Origin: Mycolicibacterium hodleri
GTDB taxonomy: Bacteria > Actinomycetota > Actinomycetes > Mycobacteriales > Mycobacteriaceae
Length of the DNA: 64,000 nt
Assembly (NCBI RefSeq): GCF_006439015.1
Contig: NZ_RCZG01000010.1
Span: forward strand, 143,831-207,830
Reading direction: 5' to 3'
This document shows, piece by piece, positions 42,316 through 50,920 of this stretch (position 1 is its first letter; every line of letters begins with the position of its first letter). Both the position numbers and the translations under genes were made by a program. The notes under the pieces were generated by a model. The model made no database searches, was not told the origin of the DNA, and saw only the letters and a list, made by a program, of their open reading frames with translations.

Positions 42316-44403
42316 CTAGCTGGTGCTGGCCAGGGCGAAGGGCAGCACCTCCGGCGCACCGGCCTGCCTCACGACGCGCGCCGCCATCGTCAGCGTCCAC
42401 CCCGTGTCGATCATGTCGTCGACCAAGAGGACCGGTCCGCCCGCTCCGCCGATCGCGGCCGGGTCGGGCGGCAGCCAGGATCCCTGCAGTGCGGCGACGC
42501 GGTACGCGGAGTTGGCCGCGGTCACCGGACGGCGTTCCGGTGCATACTGCAGAACGCCCAGGTCGACCAGCCGTCCGAGTCGGGCGAGTTCGCGGGCCAA
42601 CGAGGAGATCAGCAACGGGTGCCGGTCGGAGTCCATCGCCAGCACCGCCATCGGTCGGGTCGTCCAGTCCCAGGACGCCAGCACCTTCACCGCGGCCTTG
42701 ACGACGTCCTCGGGCACCTCGGCGTCCGATTCGTCGAGCAGACGACGAAGCCGCGCACCCCATCCCAGGTCCGTGAGCCGCCCAATGACCCGTCCCGGTG
42801 CCGGACCGTCGCCGATCTTGCCGCTCAGTTTCACTCTGAGCTTGGCCAGCCCAGACGGCCACTGCTTGCGCGGCGCGACCTCAACCCCGGGACGCATGAG
42901 TCGCTGCCGGGTGGCCTCTGCCGACGATGGGTCGACGTCGGCGTCGTACCGTTTCCCGGTGCAGTTGTCGCAGCGGCCACAGCGCTCGCCCTCGGCGAGC
43001 TCAGGATCGTCGAGTTGGGCACGCAGGAAGGCCATTCGGCAGCCTTCGGTCACCTGGTAGTCGAGCATCGCCTGCTGCTCGCGCTTGCGGGCTTCGTCGA
43101 GCTTGCGGTAGCGGGCTTCGTCGTACTCCCACGGCACCCCGGTGCCTATCCAACCGCCCTTGACCCGGCGGACCGCGCCGTCGACGTCGAGCACCTTGAG
43201 CACCATCTCCAGCCGGGTGCGACCCAGGTCCACCAGGGGTTCGAGCGCGGGGGTGGACTGCGGCCGTTCGGATTCGAGGGCATCGATCACGTTGCGCACC
43301 ACGGCTTCCGACGGAAACGCGACGGAGGAGAAGTAACGCCATACGTCCTGATCCTCGTGACCGGGCAGCAGCACCACCTCGGCACTGGCCGTCGAACGAC
43401 CCGCGCGGCCGACCTGCTGGTAGTAGGCGATCGGCGAGGACGGCGCACCGAGGTGCACGACGAACCCGAGATCCGGCTTGTCGAAGCCCATGCCGAGCGC
43501 CGACGTAGCGATCAGAGCCTTGACACGGTTGTTCAGCAGGTCGGCCTCGAGTTGCTCACGCTCGGCGGTCTCGGTGGCTCCGGTGTAGGCCGCCACGGTG
43601 TGGCCCTGATCGCGCAGCAGCGCCGCCACGTCGTGCGCTTGCGCCACCGTCAGCGTGTAGACGATGCCCGAGCCCGGCAGTGAATCAATATGTGCAGCAA
43701 GCCAAGCCGCTCGCTGAGCCGGGTTGCCCGCCTTCACCACCGATAGCCGCAGCGACTCGCGGTCCAGCCCGCCGCGAAGTACCAGGGTGTCCCGACCGCC
43801 GACCCCCAACTGGCTCGCCACGTCGTCGACGACGCGATCGTTGGCGGTGGCCGTGGTGGCGAGCACCGGAACATCGGTGCCGAGTTCGGCGATCAGGGTG
43901 CGGATGCGCCGGTAGTCGGGTCGGAAGTCGTGGCCCCAGTCCGACACGCAGTGCGCCTCGTCGACGACGACGAGACCGGCGTCGTGGGCCAGCGCGGGCA
44001 GCACCTGATCGCGAAAGTCGGGGTTGTTCAGTCGTTCCGGGCTGACCAGGAGGACGTCGAGGTCACCGCTGCGCACCCGGTCGTGGATCTCGCCCCAGTC
44101 GGTGACGTTGCTGGAGTTGATGGTGGCCGCGCGCACACCCGCCCGGTCGGCGGCCTGCACCTGGTTGCGCATCAGGGCCAGCAGCGGAGAGACGATGACC
44201 GTCGGACCGTGCCCGCCGGACCTGAGCAGCTTGGCGGCGATGAAATAGACCGCCGACTTACCCCAACCGGTGCGTTGCACGACGAGCGCGCGACGGCGGT
44301 GCACGACGAGGGCCTCGATCGCGGTCCACTGGTCGTCGCGCAGGACGGCTTGCGGGCCCGCCAACTGCTCGAGGATCGTCTGGGCCTGATCGCGGGTAGC
44401 CAT
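42316..44403 (-). CDS. rqlH: RecQ-like helicase RqlH with ComF/PRTase-like C-domain
   Basis: ATP-dependent 3'-5' DNA helicase of the RqlH clade, about 695 residues (M. smegmatis RqlH has 691). Walker A is QRTGWGKSAVYF (about residues 40-51), the Walker B/DEAH-type box VVVDEAHCVSDWGHDFRPDY (about 145-164), and motif VI QVGRAGR. The zinc-binding segment is GCRMAF...CGRCDNC. No RQC or HRDC domain is present; the C-terminus instead has the phosphoribosyltransferase motif VLLVDDMIDTGWTLTMAA. The frame extends 57 codons upstream. I chose MATRDQAQTIL; MMATRD one codon earlier is equally possible. It has no obvious link to sterol metabolism. Confidence 0.92.
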   Translation of the reverse strand: MATRDQAQTILEQLAGPQAVLRDDQWTAIEALVVHRRRALVVQRTGWGKSAVYFIAAKLLRSGGHGPTVIVSPLLALMRNQVQAADRAGVRAATINSSNVTDWGEIHDRVRSGDLDVLLVSPERLNNPDFRDQVLPALAHDAGLVVVDEAHCVSDWGHDFRPDYRRIRTLIAELGTDVPVLATTATANDRVVDDVASQLGVGGRDTLVLRGGLDRESLRLSVVKAGNPAQRAAWLAAHIDSLPGSGIVYTLTVAQAHDVAALLRDQGHTVAAYTGATETAEREQLEADLLNNRVKALIATSALGMGFDKPDLGFVVHLGAPSSPIAYYQQVGRAGRSTASAEVVLLPGHEDQDVWRYFSSVAFPSEAVVRNVIDALESERPQSTPALEPLVDLGRTRLEMVLKVLDVDGAVRRVKGGWIGTGVPWEYDEARYRKLDEARKREQQAMLDYQVTEGCRMAFLRAQLDDPELAEGERCGRCDNCTGKRYDADVDPSSAEATRQRLMRPGVEVAPRKQWPSGLAKLRVKLSGKIGDGPAPGRVIGRLTDLGWGARLRRLLDESDAEVPEDVVKAAVKVLASWDWTTRPMAVLAMDSDRHPLLISSLARELARLGRLVDLGVLQYAPERRPVTAANSAYRVAALQGSWLPPDPAAIGGAGGPVLLVDDMIDTGWTLTMAARVVRQAGAPEVLPFALASTS

Positions 44404-44668
44404 CATGAGCGAGCAGAGCGACGGGAGGAGCTCTGGGGCGAGCGAGGCGACGGGGGGAAGCTCATGCCCCCATCGTGCCGGTACCGTCCGACGGCCTAAC
44501 GATCGAGGCCCCCGCACATCTCGGTGCCGCGGCGGGCCAGTCGAGCAGGCGGGTGAGCCGATAGGTGACAGCACGCGCCGACGTCACCGTGCCCTGTGGT
44601 GTTTCCGAGTGTGGGGTTTGTTGGTGCAAACCTCGAGTGGCGTGGTCGAGAACCCGCACAGTCGCCGG

Positions 44669-45721
44669 TTAGGCGGAGGCGTCTTGCTCTCTCTTGATTT
44701 CCAGGGCGATGTCGATGAGTTGGTCTTCCTGACCGCCGATCAGCTTGCGTTGACCCGCCCGGTGCAACAACTGATGCGCCGGCACCCCGTAACGCTCGGA
44801 CTGACGAATCGCGTGCTTGAGGAAGCTCGAATACACCCCCGAATAGCCCATCACCAACGCGTTGCGGTCCAGAAGACACTCCGCAGGCATCGCCGGGCGC
44901 ACCACGTCCTCGGCCGCGTCGGCGATCTCGAAGAAATCGATGCCGGTCTTCACCCCGATCTTGTCGAACACCCCGATCATCGCCTCCACCGGCGCATTAC
45001 CCGCACCCGCACCGAACCGCCGCGTACTGCCGTCGATCTGCTTGGCGCCAGCACGCACCGCCTCCACCGAATTGGCCACGCCGAGACCGAGATTCTCGTG
45101 ACCGTGAAACCCGACCTGCGCATCATCACCGAGTTCGGCGACCAACGCCGCCACCCGATCAGCCACCCCCTCGAGCACCAACGCACCCGCCGAATCCACC
45201 ACGTACACGCACTGACACCCCGCATCAGCCATGATCCGCGCCTGGGCCGCCAACTTCTCCGGCGAAATGGTGTGCGCCATCATCAGGAAGCCGACCGTCT
45301 CCAGGCCGAGGTCGCGGGCAAACCCGAAGTGCTGGATCGACACGTCGGCCTCGGTGCAATGCGTGGCGACGCGGCAGATCGACCCGCCGTTCTGCTGCGC
45401 CTCCTTGATGTCGTCCTTGGTGCCCAGACCCGGCAACATCAAGAACGCAATCTTCGACTCCTTGGCCGTCTCGGCCGCCAGCTTGATGAGCTCCTGCTCG
45501 GGAGTCTTGGAGAAGCCGTAGTTGAAGCTGGACCCACCGAGGCCGTCGCCGTGCGTCACCTCGATGACCGGCACGCCCGCGGCATCGAGCGCGGTAACGA
45601 TGGCAAAGACCTCGTCCTTGGTGAACTGGTGTCGCTTGTGGTGCGACCCGTCGCGCAGCGACGTGTCCGTCATCCGAACGTCCCAGATCGGGTTGAAGAA
45701 GACCTCGTTCGCGACGCTCAT
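44669..45721 (-). CDS. hsaF: 4-hydroxy-2-oxovalerate aldolase HsaF
   Basis: DmpG/HMG-lyase-family class II aldolase, 350 residues, that cleaves 4-hydroxy-2-oxohexanoate to pyruvate and propionaldehyde in ring-A/B breakdown (Rv3534c). Metal and substrate motifs: TDTSLRDGSHHKRHQF (about residues 18-33), HGDGLGGSSFNYG and VGFHGHENLGLG (about 195-206). It forms a channelled complex with HsaG, whose gene overlaps it by 4 bp upstream. Last gene of the hsaE-G-F operon. Confidence 0.95.
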   Translation of the reverse strand: MSVANEVFFNPIWDVRMTDTSLRDGSHHKRHQFTKDEVFAIVTALDAAGVPVIEVTHGDGLGGSSFNYGFSKTPEQELIKLAAETAKESKIAFLMLPGLGTKDDIKEAQQNGGSICRVATHCTEADVSIQHFGFARDLGLETVGFLMMAHTISPEKLAAQARIMADAGCQCVYVVDSAGALVLEGVADRVAALVAELGDDAQVGFHGHENLGLGVANSVEAVRAGAKQIDGSTRRFGAGAGNAPVEAMIGVFDKIGVKTGIDFFEIADAAEDVVRPAMPAECLLDRNALVMGYSGVYSSFLKHAIRQSERYGVPAHQLLHRAGQRKLIGGQEDQLIDIALEIKREQDASA

Positions 45722-46638
45722 GCGTGCGCACCTCCCGCTGTCGCCGACACCCGTTCCCGGGCTATCTCTTCGCCCACCTTCGTCGCCGCGGCGGTTATGA
45801 TGTCCAAATTCCCCGCATACGGCGGCAGGTAGTCCCCCGCACCCTGCACCTCCACGAACACCGTCACCAACGCTTGGCCACCCGAATGCACCGACGGCGG
45901 ATCGAACTGCGGCTCGTTGAGCAACCGATACCCCGGCACATACGTCTGCACCTGCGCGGCGACGTCCTTGATCGACGCGGTGATCGCCTCCTGATCGGCG
46001 TCCTCGGGAATCGCGCAGAAGATGGTGTCGCGCATGATCATCGGCGGCTCGGCCGGATTCAGGATGATGATCGCCTTGCCGCGCCTCGCACCGCCGATCA
46101 CCTCGATGCCCCGACTGGTGGTCTTGGTGAACTCATCGATGTTGGCCCGCGTCCCCGGCCCCGCTGACGCGCTGGACACCGACGCCACGATCTCGGCATA
46201 GGGCACCTCCACGACGCGCGACACCGCATAGACCATCGGGATCGTCGCCTGCCCACCACAGGTCACCATGTTCACGTTCGGCGCATCCAGATGCTCACGC
46301 AGATTCGCCGGCGGAATCACCCCGGGGCCCACCGCAGCCGGCGTCAAGTCGATCGCCCGAATACCTGCCTCGGCGTAGCGCGGAGCGGCGTCGCGGTGCA
46401 CGTAAGCGCTGGTGGCCTCGAAGACCATGTCGGGCTTCTCGTCGAGTGCGAGCAACCAGTCGACGCCCTCGTGGGAGGTTTCCAACCCCAACTTTCGGGC
46501 CCGCGCCAAACCCTCACTCTGCGAGTCGATGCCGATCATCCAGCGCGGCTCCAACCACTCCGAACGCAACAACTTGTACAACAAATCGGTACTGATATTG
46601 CCCGACCCGACGATCGCGACAGAAGCCTTTTGGGCCAT
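45718..46638 (-). CDS. hsaG: Acylating propionaldehyde/acetaldehyde dehydrogenase HsaG
   Basis: DmpF-type CoA-acylating dehydrogenase, 306 residues (Rv3535c). The NAD-binding motif IVGSGNISTDLLYKLL lies at the N-terminus and the catalytic Cys127 in MVTCGGQAT. It converts the aldehyde released by HsaF to propionyl-CoA. The ATGA overlap with hsaF keeps subunits stoichiometric. It follows hsaE by 12 bp. Confidence 0.95.
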   Translation of the reverse strand: MAQKASVAIVGSGNISTDLLYKLLRSEWLEPRWMIGIDSQSEGLARARKLGLETSHEGVDWLLALDEKPDMVFEATSAYVHRDAAPRYAEAGIRAIDLTPAAVGPGVIPPANLREHLDAPNVNMVTCGGQATIPMVYAVSRVVEVPYAEIVASVSSASAGPGTRANIDEFTKTTSRGIEVIGGARRGKAIIILNPAEPPMIMRDTIFCAIPEDADQEAITASIKDVAAQVQTYVPGYRLLNEPQFDPPSVHSGGQALVTVFVEVQGAGDYLPPYAGNLDIITAAATKVGEEIARERVSATAGGAHA

Positions 46639-46650
46639 CTACAGCTCCTC

Positions 46651-47436
46651 CTACTCAAACGACAGGTGGACTGAACCCAACCCGTCGAAATCAGCTATGA
46701 AATCGTCACCGGGGCGAGCATCTATCGCACGCGTGCACGACCCGGGCAGCACGATGTCGCCCGCCCGCAGCCGCACTCCGAACTGGTCGACCTTGCGGGC
46801 CAGCCACGCCACGGCGGTGACAGGGTTGCCGAGCACCGCATCGCTGCGTCCCTCGGCGACCTTCTCGCCATTGCACCGCAGCACGGCGTCGATGGCGCGA
46901 ATGTCGATGTCCTTGGGCGACACCCGCTCCTTGCCGAGCACCCAGCCCGCCGACGACGCGTTGTCGGCGATCGTGTCGCACAACTTGATCTTCCAGTCCG
47001 TGATCCTGGTGTCGATGAGCTCGATCGACGGGGCGAACGCGGCCGTCGCGGCCAGCACGTCGTCCTCCGTGCAGCCCTCCCCCGGCAGGTCGTCGGCCAG
47101 GATGAAACCGACCTCGACCTCCACACGCGGATACAGGAACCGGCCTGCCGCCACGGGCGTGTCCTCGAAGACCTCCATGTCGGCGAGCAGGTGACCGTAA
47201 TCGGGCTCGTCGACGCCCATCATCTTCTGCATGGCCTCCGACGAGAGGCCGACCTTGTGCCCGATCACGCGTGCCCCTGCGGCCACCCGGGCCCGGATGT
47301 TGATCAGCTGAATCTCGTAGGCATCGACCACGTCGATGTCCGGATTCCCGTCGGTCAGCGGCTTCGTCGGCACCTTGCTGCGCTCGGCTGCGGCCAGCTC
47401 CGCAGCCAGTTCGCCGCGCACATCAACGGACAACAT
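46651..47436 (-). CDS. hsaE: 2-hydroxypentadienoate hydratase HsaE
   Basis: Fumarylacetoacetase-fold hydratase, 261 residues (Rv3536c type), acting on 2-hydroxyhexa-2,4-dienoate before HsaF. Motifs are GHKVGLSSEAMQKMMGVDEPDYGHL (about residues 59-83) and the metal-site EVEVGFILAD region (about 105-114). First gene of the operon and divergent from kstD; the KstR box between them lies 57 bp from this start. Confidence 0.93.
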   Translation of the reverse strand: MLSVDVRGELAAELAAAERSKVPTKPLTDGNPDIDVVDAYEIQLINIRARVAAGARVIGHKVGLSSEAMQKMMGVDEPDYGHLLADMEVFEDTPVAAGRFLYPRVEVEVGFILADDLPGEGCTEDDVLAATAAFAPSIELIDTRITDWKIKLCDTIADNASSAGWVLGKERVSPKDIDIRAIDAVLRCNGEKVAEGRSDAVLGNPVTAVAWLARKVDQFGVRLRAGDIVLPGSCTRAIDARPGDDFIADFDGLGSVHLSFE

Positions 47437-47492
47437 CGGTGACGTCCCCTCGTTTCGTCGACCGGCACAGTTGTGGGTCGGCCGGGCAATTC

Positions 47493-47506
47493 TATAACGT
47501 GTTCTA
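47493..47506. promoter_or_regulatory. KstR operator abutting the kstD start codon
   Basis: TATAACGTGTTCTA is an exact match. Its last base is one position from the kstD ATG, and it lies 57 bp from the hsaE start. It should control both divergent units. Confidence 0.92.
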
Positions 47507-47507
47507 C

Positions 47508-49217
47508 ATGACTCAGCAGGAGTACGACGTCATCGTGGTCGGTAGCGGCGCCGCGGGCATGGTGGCCGCGCTCACCGCCGCCCACCAGGGACTCTCGACA
47601 CTAGTCGTTGAGAAGGCTCCGCACTACGGAGGTTCCACTGCGCGGTCAGGTGGTGGCGTATGGATTCCGAACAACGAGATCCTCAAGCGTGACGGGGTCA
47701 AGGACACCGCCGAGGCGGCCCGCACCTACCTGCACACGATCATCGGCGACGCCGTTGCGCCGGAGAAGATCGACACCTATCTGGAGCGCGGTCCGGAGAT
47801 GCTGTCATTCGTGCTCAAGACCTCGCCGCTGAAGTTGTGCTGGGTGCCCGGCTACTCCGATTACTACCCGGAGGCTGCGGGCGGCAAGCCCACCGGTCGG
47901 TCCGTCGAGCCCAAGCCGTTCGACGCCAAGAAACTCGGCGCCGACGAGAAGGGACTCGAGCCGCCGTACGGCAAGGTGCCGATGAACATGGTCGTGATGC
48001 AGCAGGACTACGTCCGCCTGAACCAGCTCAAGCGCCACCCACGCGGCGTGCTGCGCAGCCTCAAGGTTGGCATCCGCGCCACGTGGGCCAAGGCCACCGG
48101 CAAGAACCTCGTCGGCATGGGCCGCGCCCTGATCGCGCCGATGCGGATCGGGCTTCAGAAGGCGGGCGTGCCGGTCCAACTAAACACCGCCTTGACCGAT
48201 CTCTACATCGAGAACGACAGGGTCTGTGGCGTCTACGTCCGGGACACGAATGCACCCGAATCGGATGAACCACGGCTCATCAAGGCCCGGCGCGGCGTCA
48301 TCCTCGGTAGCGGCGGTTTCGAGCACAACGAACAGATGCGGGTGAAGTACCAGCGAGCTCCTATCACCACCGAGTGGACCGTAGGCGCTTCCGCCAACAC
48401 CGGTGACGGCATCCTGGCGGCCGAAAAGCACGGCGCCGCCCTGGAAATCATGGAGGACTCCTGGTGGGGCCCGACGGTACCGTTGGAGGGTGCACCGTGG
48501 TTCGCGCTGTCCGAGCGCAATTCCCCCGGCTCGATCATCGTCAACACCAGCGGTATGCGGTTCATGAACGAGTCGATGCCCTACGTGGAAGCATGCCACT
48601 GGATGTACGGCGGCGAGTTCGGCCAGGGCGAGGGTCCCGGCGAGAACGTGCCCTCCTGGCTGGTCTTCGACCAGCAGTACCGCGACCGCTACATCTTCGC
48701 GGGACTGCAACCAGGACAACGTATTCCGAAGAGGTGGCTCGAGTCCGGAGTCGTGCTGAAGGCCGACACACTCGAGGAACTGGCCGAGAAGGCCGGCCTG
48801 CCGCTTGGTGAGTTCAAGGCGACCGTCGAGCGGTTCAACGGCTTCGCCCGCTCGGGTGTCGACGAGGACTTCCACCGCGGTGAGAGCGCGTACGACCGCT
48901 ACTACGGCGATCCGACCAACAAGCCCAACCCCAACCTGGGCGAGATCAGCCACGGTCCCTATTACGCAGCCAAGATGGTGCCCGGCGACCTGGGCACCAA
49001 AGGCGGCGTCCGCACCGACGTCAACGGCCGGGCGCTGCGCGACGACAATTCGGTCATCGACGGCCTCTACGCCGCGGGCAACGTCAGCTCACCGGTGATG
49101 GGACACACCTATCCGGGCCCAGGCGGGACCATCGGCCCCGCCATGACCTTCGGGTACCTGGCCGCGATGCACCTGGCCGGAGCCCCGGCGGCGACAGCCA
49201 ACGCCGGGAAGAGCTGA
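47508..49217 (+). CDS. kstD: 3-ketosteroid delta-1-dehydrogenase KstD
   Basis: FAD-dependent dehydrogenase, 569 residues (Rv3537 type), that introduces the C1-C2 double bond of 3-ketosteroids. The dinucleotide fold DVIVVGSGAAGMVAAL is at the N-terminus, GGSTARSGGGVWIPNN follows, and the C-terminal GHTYPGPGGTIGPAMTFGYL closes the FAD site. A GTG 23 codons upstream is possible but would span the KstR operator. The ATG at MTQQEYDVIVVGS matches family starts. There is then no room for a ribosome site after the operator, so a leaderless message is likely. Confidence 0.95.
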   Translation: MTQQEYDVIVVGSGAAGMVAALTAAHQGLSTLVVEKAPHYGGSTARSGGGVWIPNNEILKRDGVKDTAEAARTYLHTIIGDAVAPEKIDTYLERGPEMLSFVLKTSPLKLCWVPGYSDYYPEAAGGKPTGRSVEPKPFDAKKLGADEKGLEPPYGKVPMNMVVMQQDYVRLNQLKRHPRGVLRSLKVGIRATWAKATGKNLVGMGRALIAPMRIGLQKAGVPVQLNTALTDLYIENDRVCGVYVRDTNAPESDEPRLIKARRGVILGSGGFEHNEQMRVKYQRAPITTEWTVGASANTGDGILAAEKHGAALEIMEDSWWGPTVPLEGAPWFALSERNSPGSIIVNTSGMRFMNESMPYVEACHWMYGGEFGQGEGPGENVPSWLVFDQQYRDRYIFAGLQPGQRIPKRWLESGVVLKADTLEELAEKAGLPLGEFKATVERFNGFARSGVDEDFHRGESAYDRYYGDPTNKPNPNLGEISHGPYYAAKMVPGDLGTKGGVRTDVNGRALRDDNSVIDGLYAAGNVSSPVMGHTYPGPGGTIGPAMTFGYLAAMHLAGAPAATANAGKS

Positions 49218-49218
49218 G

Positions 49219-50079
49219 ATGCCGATCAACCTCGACGAGGCGATCGGCGCCGAGCTCGCCCCTGTCGAGTTCTCCTGGAGCAGTAGCGACGTTCAGCTGT
49301 ACCACCTCGGCCTCGGCGCGGGTGCCGATCCTCTCGACGATCGCGAGCTGCGGTACCTGACCGACGGGACACCGCAGGTTCTTCCGACATTCGGCAACGT
49401 GGCGCAAACCTTCCACATGACCGAGGCGCCGACGGTGCGGTTCCCCGGCATCGACATCGAGTTGTCCAGGGTGCTTCACGCAAGCGAGGCCATCACCGTC
49501 CCGGGTCCAATCCCTGCGACGGGCACCGGCCGGGCCGTCACTCGCTTCACCGACATCTGGGACAAGGGCAAGGCCGCGGTGATCTGGTCCGAGACGACCA
49601 TCACCACCCCGGACGGCGCGCCGCTGTGGACGCAGAAGCGGTCGATCTTCGCCCGTGGAGAGGGAAACTTCGGTGGCGAGCGTGGCCCGTCCACGTCGGC
49701 TCAGCCACCGGATCGCGCGCCGGATGTCGAACTGTCGATCCCGACGCTGCCCCAGCAGGCGCTGCTGTACCGGCTGTGTGGCGATCGCAACCCACTGCAT
49801 TCAGATCCCGAGTTCGCCTCGGCCGCGGGATTTCCCAAGCCGATTCTGCACGGGCTGTGCACCTACGGCATCGGCTGCAAGGCACTAGTGGACGAGTTCC
49901 TCGACGGCGACGTCTCCCGCGTCGCCTCGTATGGTGCCCGCTTCGCGGGCGTGCTCTTCCCGGGCGAGACGTTGAAGGCAAGCGTGTGGAAGGACGCCGG
50001 CACACTGCTGGCGGTGCTCACGGCACCCGCGCGAGACAATGCCATCGTGCTCTCCGGCGTGGAGCTGACGTCAGCCTGA
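49219..50079 (+). CDS. chsH3: MaoC-like 2-enoyl-CoA hydratase ChsH3 (Rv3538 homologue)
   Basis: Double-hotdog hydratase, 286 residues. The hydratase-2 motif is in YRLCGDRNPLHSDPEFASAAGF (about residues 191-212), with Asp and His as catalytic residues, followed by PILHGLCTYG. Rv3538 has been named ChsH3 and assigned to sterol side-chain degradation. It starts 1 bp after the kstD stop, so the two are translated from one KstR-controlled message. Confidence 0.88.
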   Translation: MPINLDEAIGAELAPVEFSWSSSDVQLYHLGLGAGADPLDDRELRYLTDGTPQVLPTFGNVAQTFHMTEAPTVRFPGIDIELSRVLHASEAITVPGPIPATGTGRAVTRFTDIWDKGKAAVIWSETTITTPDGAPLWTQKRSIFARGEGNFGGERGPSTSAQPPDRAPDVELSIPTLPQQALLYRLCGDRNPLHSDPEFASAAGFPKPILHGLCTYGIGCKALVDEFLDGDVSRVASYGARFAGVLFPGETLKASVWKDAGTLLAVLTAPARDNAIVLSGVELTSA

Positions 50080-50215
50080 TCTTGGCGGTGAGCAAAACAC
50101 TCGGAGGTTCTCATCCGAATACACCAATTTCGGCGGGAGGCTCGTTGCCTGCAGCCGCTCGTCTGACTCGCCTCACTCTTGCCGCGCGGCCAACGGCCAG
50201 CCCCGCAAGGGGGAG

Positions 50216-50899
50216 CTACACCCTTCGCGCGAGATCTTCGCCGTCTCCATGGCGTGGCGGGGCGACGGGTGCAGGGCCAGCGCCGTGCGGAGTCGCCCCG
50301 GGAGCAGCGGCATCGAGCGGTTGTCGTCCCTCCCTGGCTTCCGGCTCGCGCGCGTCGCGGTCCTTCTGATCGTGGTCGGCTGCAGAGCCGTCGGCCCGTG
50401 CCTGCTGCGGTGAGGCGCCCGCGCCTCCGGCCCCCTGGCCTGCCGAGGGTTGCCCCTGCCCCGCGGCGGACGGGCTCCCGGCGGACGACGAGCGGCCCCC
50501 TTGCGAGCCGCCACCCTGAGCTGCCTGCATGGCCTGCTGCATCATTGAGCCGAACTGGCCCGCTTGCTGGCCAAGTTGCTGAGCGGGCGCACCCGCCTGC
50601 CCTGCCATCTGACCGAGTTGCCCGAGCATCTGGCCGAACTGCCCTACCGACTGGCCGCCGGAGTCGTCTGCGTTCTGGTAGGCCGACTGCGCGGCACCCA
50701 ACTTGCCGGAGAACATCGTCTCCTTCGCCTGCAGCGCAGCCACACTGGCGGCCATCGGCGCGGTCAGCGTCGGAAGCACCCCGGAGATAGTCATGCTCAT
50801 GGCGTCCTCGCCGGGCGGCAGCATGGGGATCTCTGGCATGTCGACGCTGGCTGGATTCCAATTCAAGTTGCCAGGTGTATGCATCGGGTCCAGGGACAT
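50216..50899 (-). CDS. Putative type VII secretion substrate, YxxxD partner
   Basis: Protein of 227 residues, rich in Gln, Met, Gly and Ala, with an N-terminal helical region followed by a disordered Gly/Ser/Pro tail. A YxxxD signal (AYQNADDS, Tyr74 to Asp78) follows the helical segment, as in ESX/PE/EspC-type substrates. The ATG (MSLDPMHTPG) is preferred over a TTG two codons upstream because GGAAGG lies 9 bases before it. It follows the WxG-containing gene by 21 bp, as in heterodimeric substrate pairs. No known name; no KstR box nearby. 136 bp separate it from chsH3, convergent, with nothing recognisable there. Confidence 0.72.
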   Translation of the reverse strand: MSLDPMHTPGNLNWNPASVDMPEIPMLPPGEDAMSMTISGVLPTLTAPMAASVAALQAKETMFSGKLGAAQSAYQNADDSGGQSVGQFGQMLGQLGQMAGQAGAPAQQLGQQAGQFGSMMQQAMQAAQGGGSQGGRSSSAGSPSAAGQGQPSAGQGAGGAGASPQQARADGSAADHDQKDRDAREPEAREGRQPLDAAAPGATPHGAGPAPVAPPRHGDGEDLARRV

Positions 50900-50920
50900 C
50901 AGCAAGCACCTTCCGTGACT

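Noticed and set aside
42307..43683. 458-codon plus-strand ORF opposite rqlH
   Set aside because: RqlH has intact helicase motifs and zinc-binding cysteines on the minus strand; the opposite frame shows none.
44404..44574. 57-codon N-terminal extension of rqlH
   Set aside because: The extra residues are Arg/Pro-rich, without helicase similarity; the known RqlH length of about 691 fits the start at 44403.
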